From Hoeflea_A sp963921345 (GTDB lineage: Bacteria; Pseudomonadota; Alphaproteobacteria; Rhizobiales; Rhizobiaceae), in NCBI GenBank assembly GCA_963921345.3, contig CAWUFE020000007.1:1-64000 (forward strand): a stretch of 64,000 nt of DNA. Direction: 5' to 3'. The position numbers and the translations under genes were made by a program. The notes beneath the pieces are model-generated. The model had not been told where the DNA came from, searched no databases, and saw nothing but the letters and a program-made list of their open reading frames with translations. Shown one piece after another: positions 63,461 to 64,000 of the stretch (within the stretch, counting starts at the first letter, position 1; the number at the start of each line of letters is the position of its first letter).

Positions 63461-64000
63461 TTATCCCCGCGGTCGGAACGGTTTACCGAGCGAGGCCGGG
63501 AAGTTCAGCGCCAGCATCTGCCGGTTGCGCGATATGATCACAAGCACGATGATCGTTGCCGCATAGGGCAGGGAGGACAGCACCTCCGACGGCACCTCGA
63601 TGCCGCGCGCCTGAGCCTGCAGTTGCAGGATGGTCATGCCACCGAACAGCCAGGCGCCGAGCACCACCCGCGTCGGATGCCAGGTGGCGAACACCACCAG
63701 CGCCAGCGCGATCCAGCCGCGTCCCGCGGTCATGTTCTCCACCCACAGCGGCGTGTAGGCGATCGACAGATAGGCGCCGCCCAGGCCTGCCATGGCGCCG
63801 CCGAAAGCCACAGCCAGATAGCGAATGGCAATCACCGGATAGCCGATGGCATGGGCGGATTCGGGCGATTCTCCGACAGTGCGCACGATCAGGCCGCCCT
63901 TGGTGCGGTAGAGAAACCAGCTGATCAGGCCGAACATCACGAAGGACAGGTAGACCAGCGCGTCGTACTGGAACAGCAGCGGGCCGAGCACGGGAATGTC
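63461..64000 (-). CDS. ABC transporter permease, simple-sugar/nucleoside (BmpA-type) family, partial
   Basis: Only the last 179 residues are visible; the gene runs off the right edge. The sequence contains WFLYRTKGGLIVRTVGESPESAHAIGYPVI (in two blocks), which is the cytoplasmic ATPase-contact loop, GGAYLSIAYTPLWVENMTAGRGWIALALV-like helices, and ends RNRQMLALNFPASLGKPFRPRG. Such permeases work with BmpA-type binding proteins for nucleosides or sugars; their genes should lie past the right edge. Confidence 0.85.
   Translation of the reverse strand, partial: DIPVLGPLLFQYDALVYLSFVMFGLISWFLYRTKGGLIVRTVGESPESAHAIGYPVIAIRYLAVAFGGAMAGLGGAYLSIAYTPLWVENMTAGRGWIALALVVFATWHPTRVVLGAWLFGGMTILQLQAQARGIEVPSEVLSSLPYAATIIVLVIISRNRQMLALNFPASLGKPFRPRG

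Noticed and set aside
1..64000. CRISPR arrays, rRNA, tRNA and insertion sequences
   Set aside because: Reading the gaps by eye showed no regular repeat-spacer pattern, no cloverleaf ending in a T-arm consensus and no transposase motif. A tRNAscan or IS search would be the decisive check.

Overview
The window is a chromosomal segment of an alphaproteobacterium, most likely of the order Hyphomicrobiales (Rhizobiales). The main support is a run of genes whose order and families are typical of that order: dnaJ-like, fabI, phosphatase, aroC, ribB, histone deacetylase family, xseB, dxs, tlyA, then the aa3 oxidase cluster coxB-coxA-ctaB-small subunit-ctaG-coxC-DUF983-surf1-ispH-thrB-rnhA, and thrC-M16 peptidase-GNAT-GGDEF/EAL. 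Order-specific families such as DUF6101, IalB and a choline-kinase-fold ThrB agree. The genus cannot be fixed from sequence alone. No rRNA, tRNA, CRISPR array or intact transposase was recognised.

Region 1 (1-7200) is accessory. It holds the N-terminal 1348 codons of a very large DEAD/DEAH helicase running off the left edge, a 47-codon ORF overlapping its start, and a large 2OG-Fe(II) oxygenase gene split in two by an exact 7-bp tandem duplication. Next comes a glutathione S-transferase lacking its N-terminal half, which looks like the scar where this segment joined the core chromosome.

Region 2 (7200-30700) is mostly core metabolism: purD, ubiA, an MFS pump, an FAD-linked dehydrogenase, a Sua5-type tRNA t6A enzyme, an acyl-CoA dehydrogenase/enoyl-CoA hydratase pair, two RNA methyltransferases, the dxs-xseB-deacetylase group, ribB, aroC, fabI, a DnaJ-like protein, pdxH and a GntR regulator.

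Region 3 (30700-42220) is a coherent catabolic locus. A branched-chain/urea-type ABC transporter (binding protein, two permeases, two ATPases) has its second ATPase fused in frame to an amidase and is followed by an acyl-CoA synthetase. Upstream lie a flotillin, an AmiC-like cytoplasmic ligand-binding protein and a divergent MarR regulator. The two non-coding gaps share a TTTCCAA(T/G)TCAA motif, partly in palindromes. The likely logic is amide uptake, hydrolysis to a carboxylate, then CoA activation; the substrate is unknown.

Region 4 (42220-64000) is again core: tldD, DUF1801, ialB, the cytochrome c oxidase operon with its heme and copper assembly factors, isoprenoid and threonine genes, RNase HI, a peroxiredoxin, a DsbD-like secreted protein, yqgE, a c-di-GMP protein, GNAT, an M16 peptidase, thrC, a lipoprotein and part of an ABC permease.

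The best candidates for something undescribed are the oxygenase/small ORF/helicase module with its duplication, and the amide locus with its ATPase-amidase fusion and flotillin.
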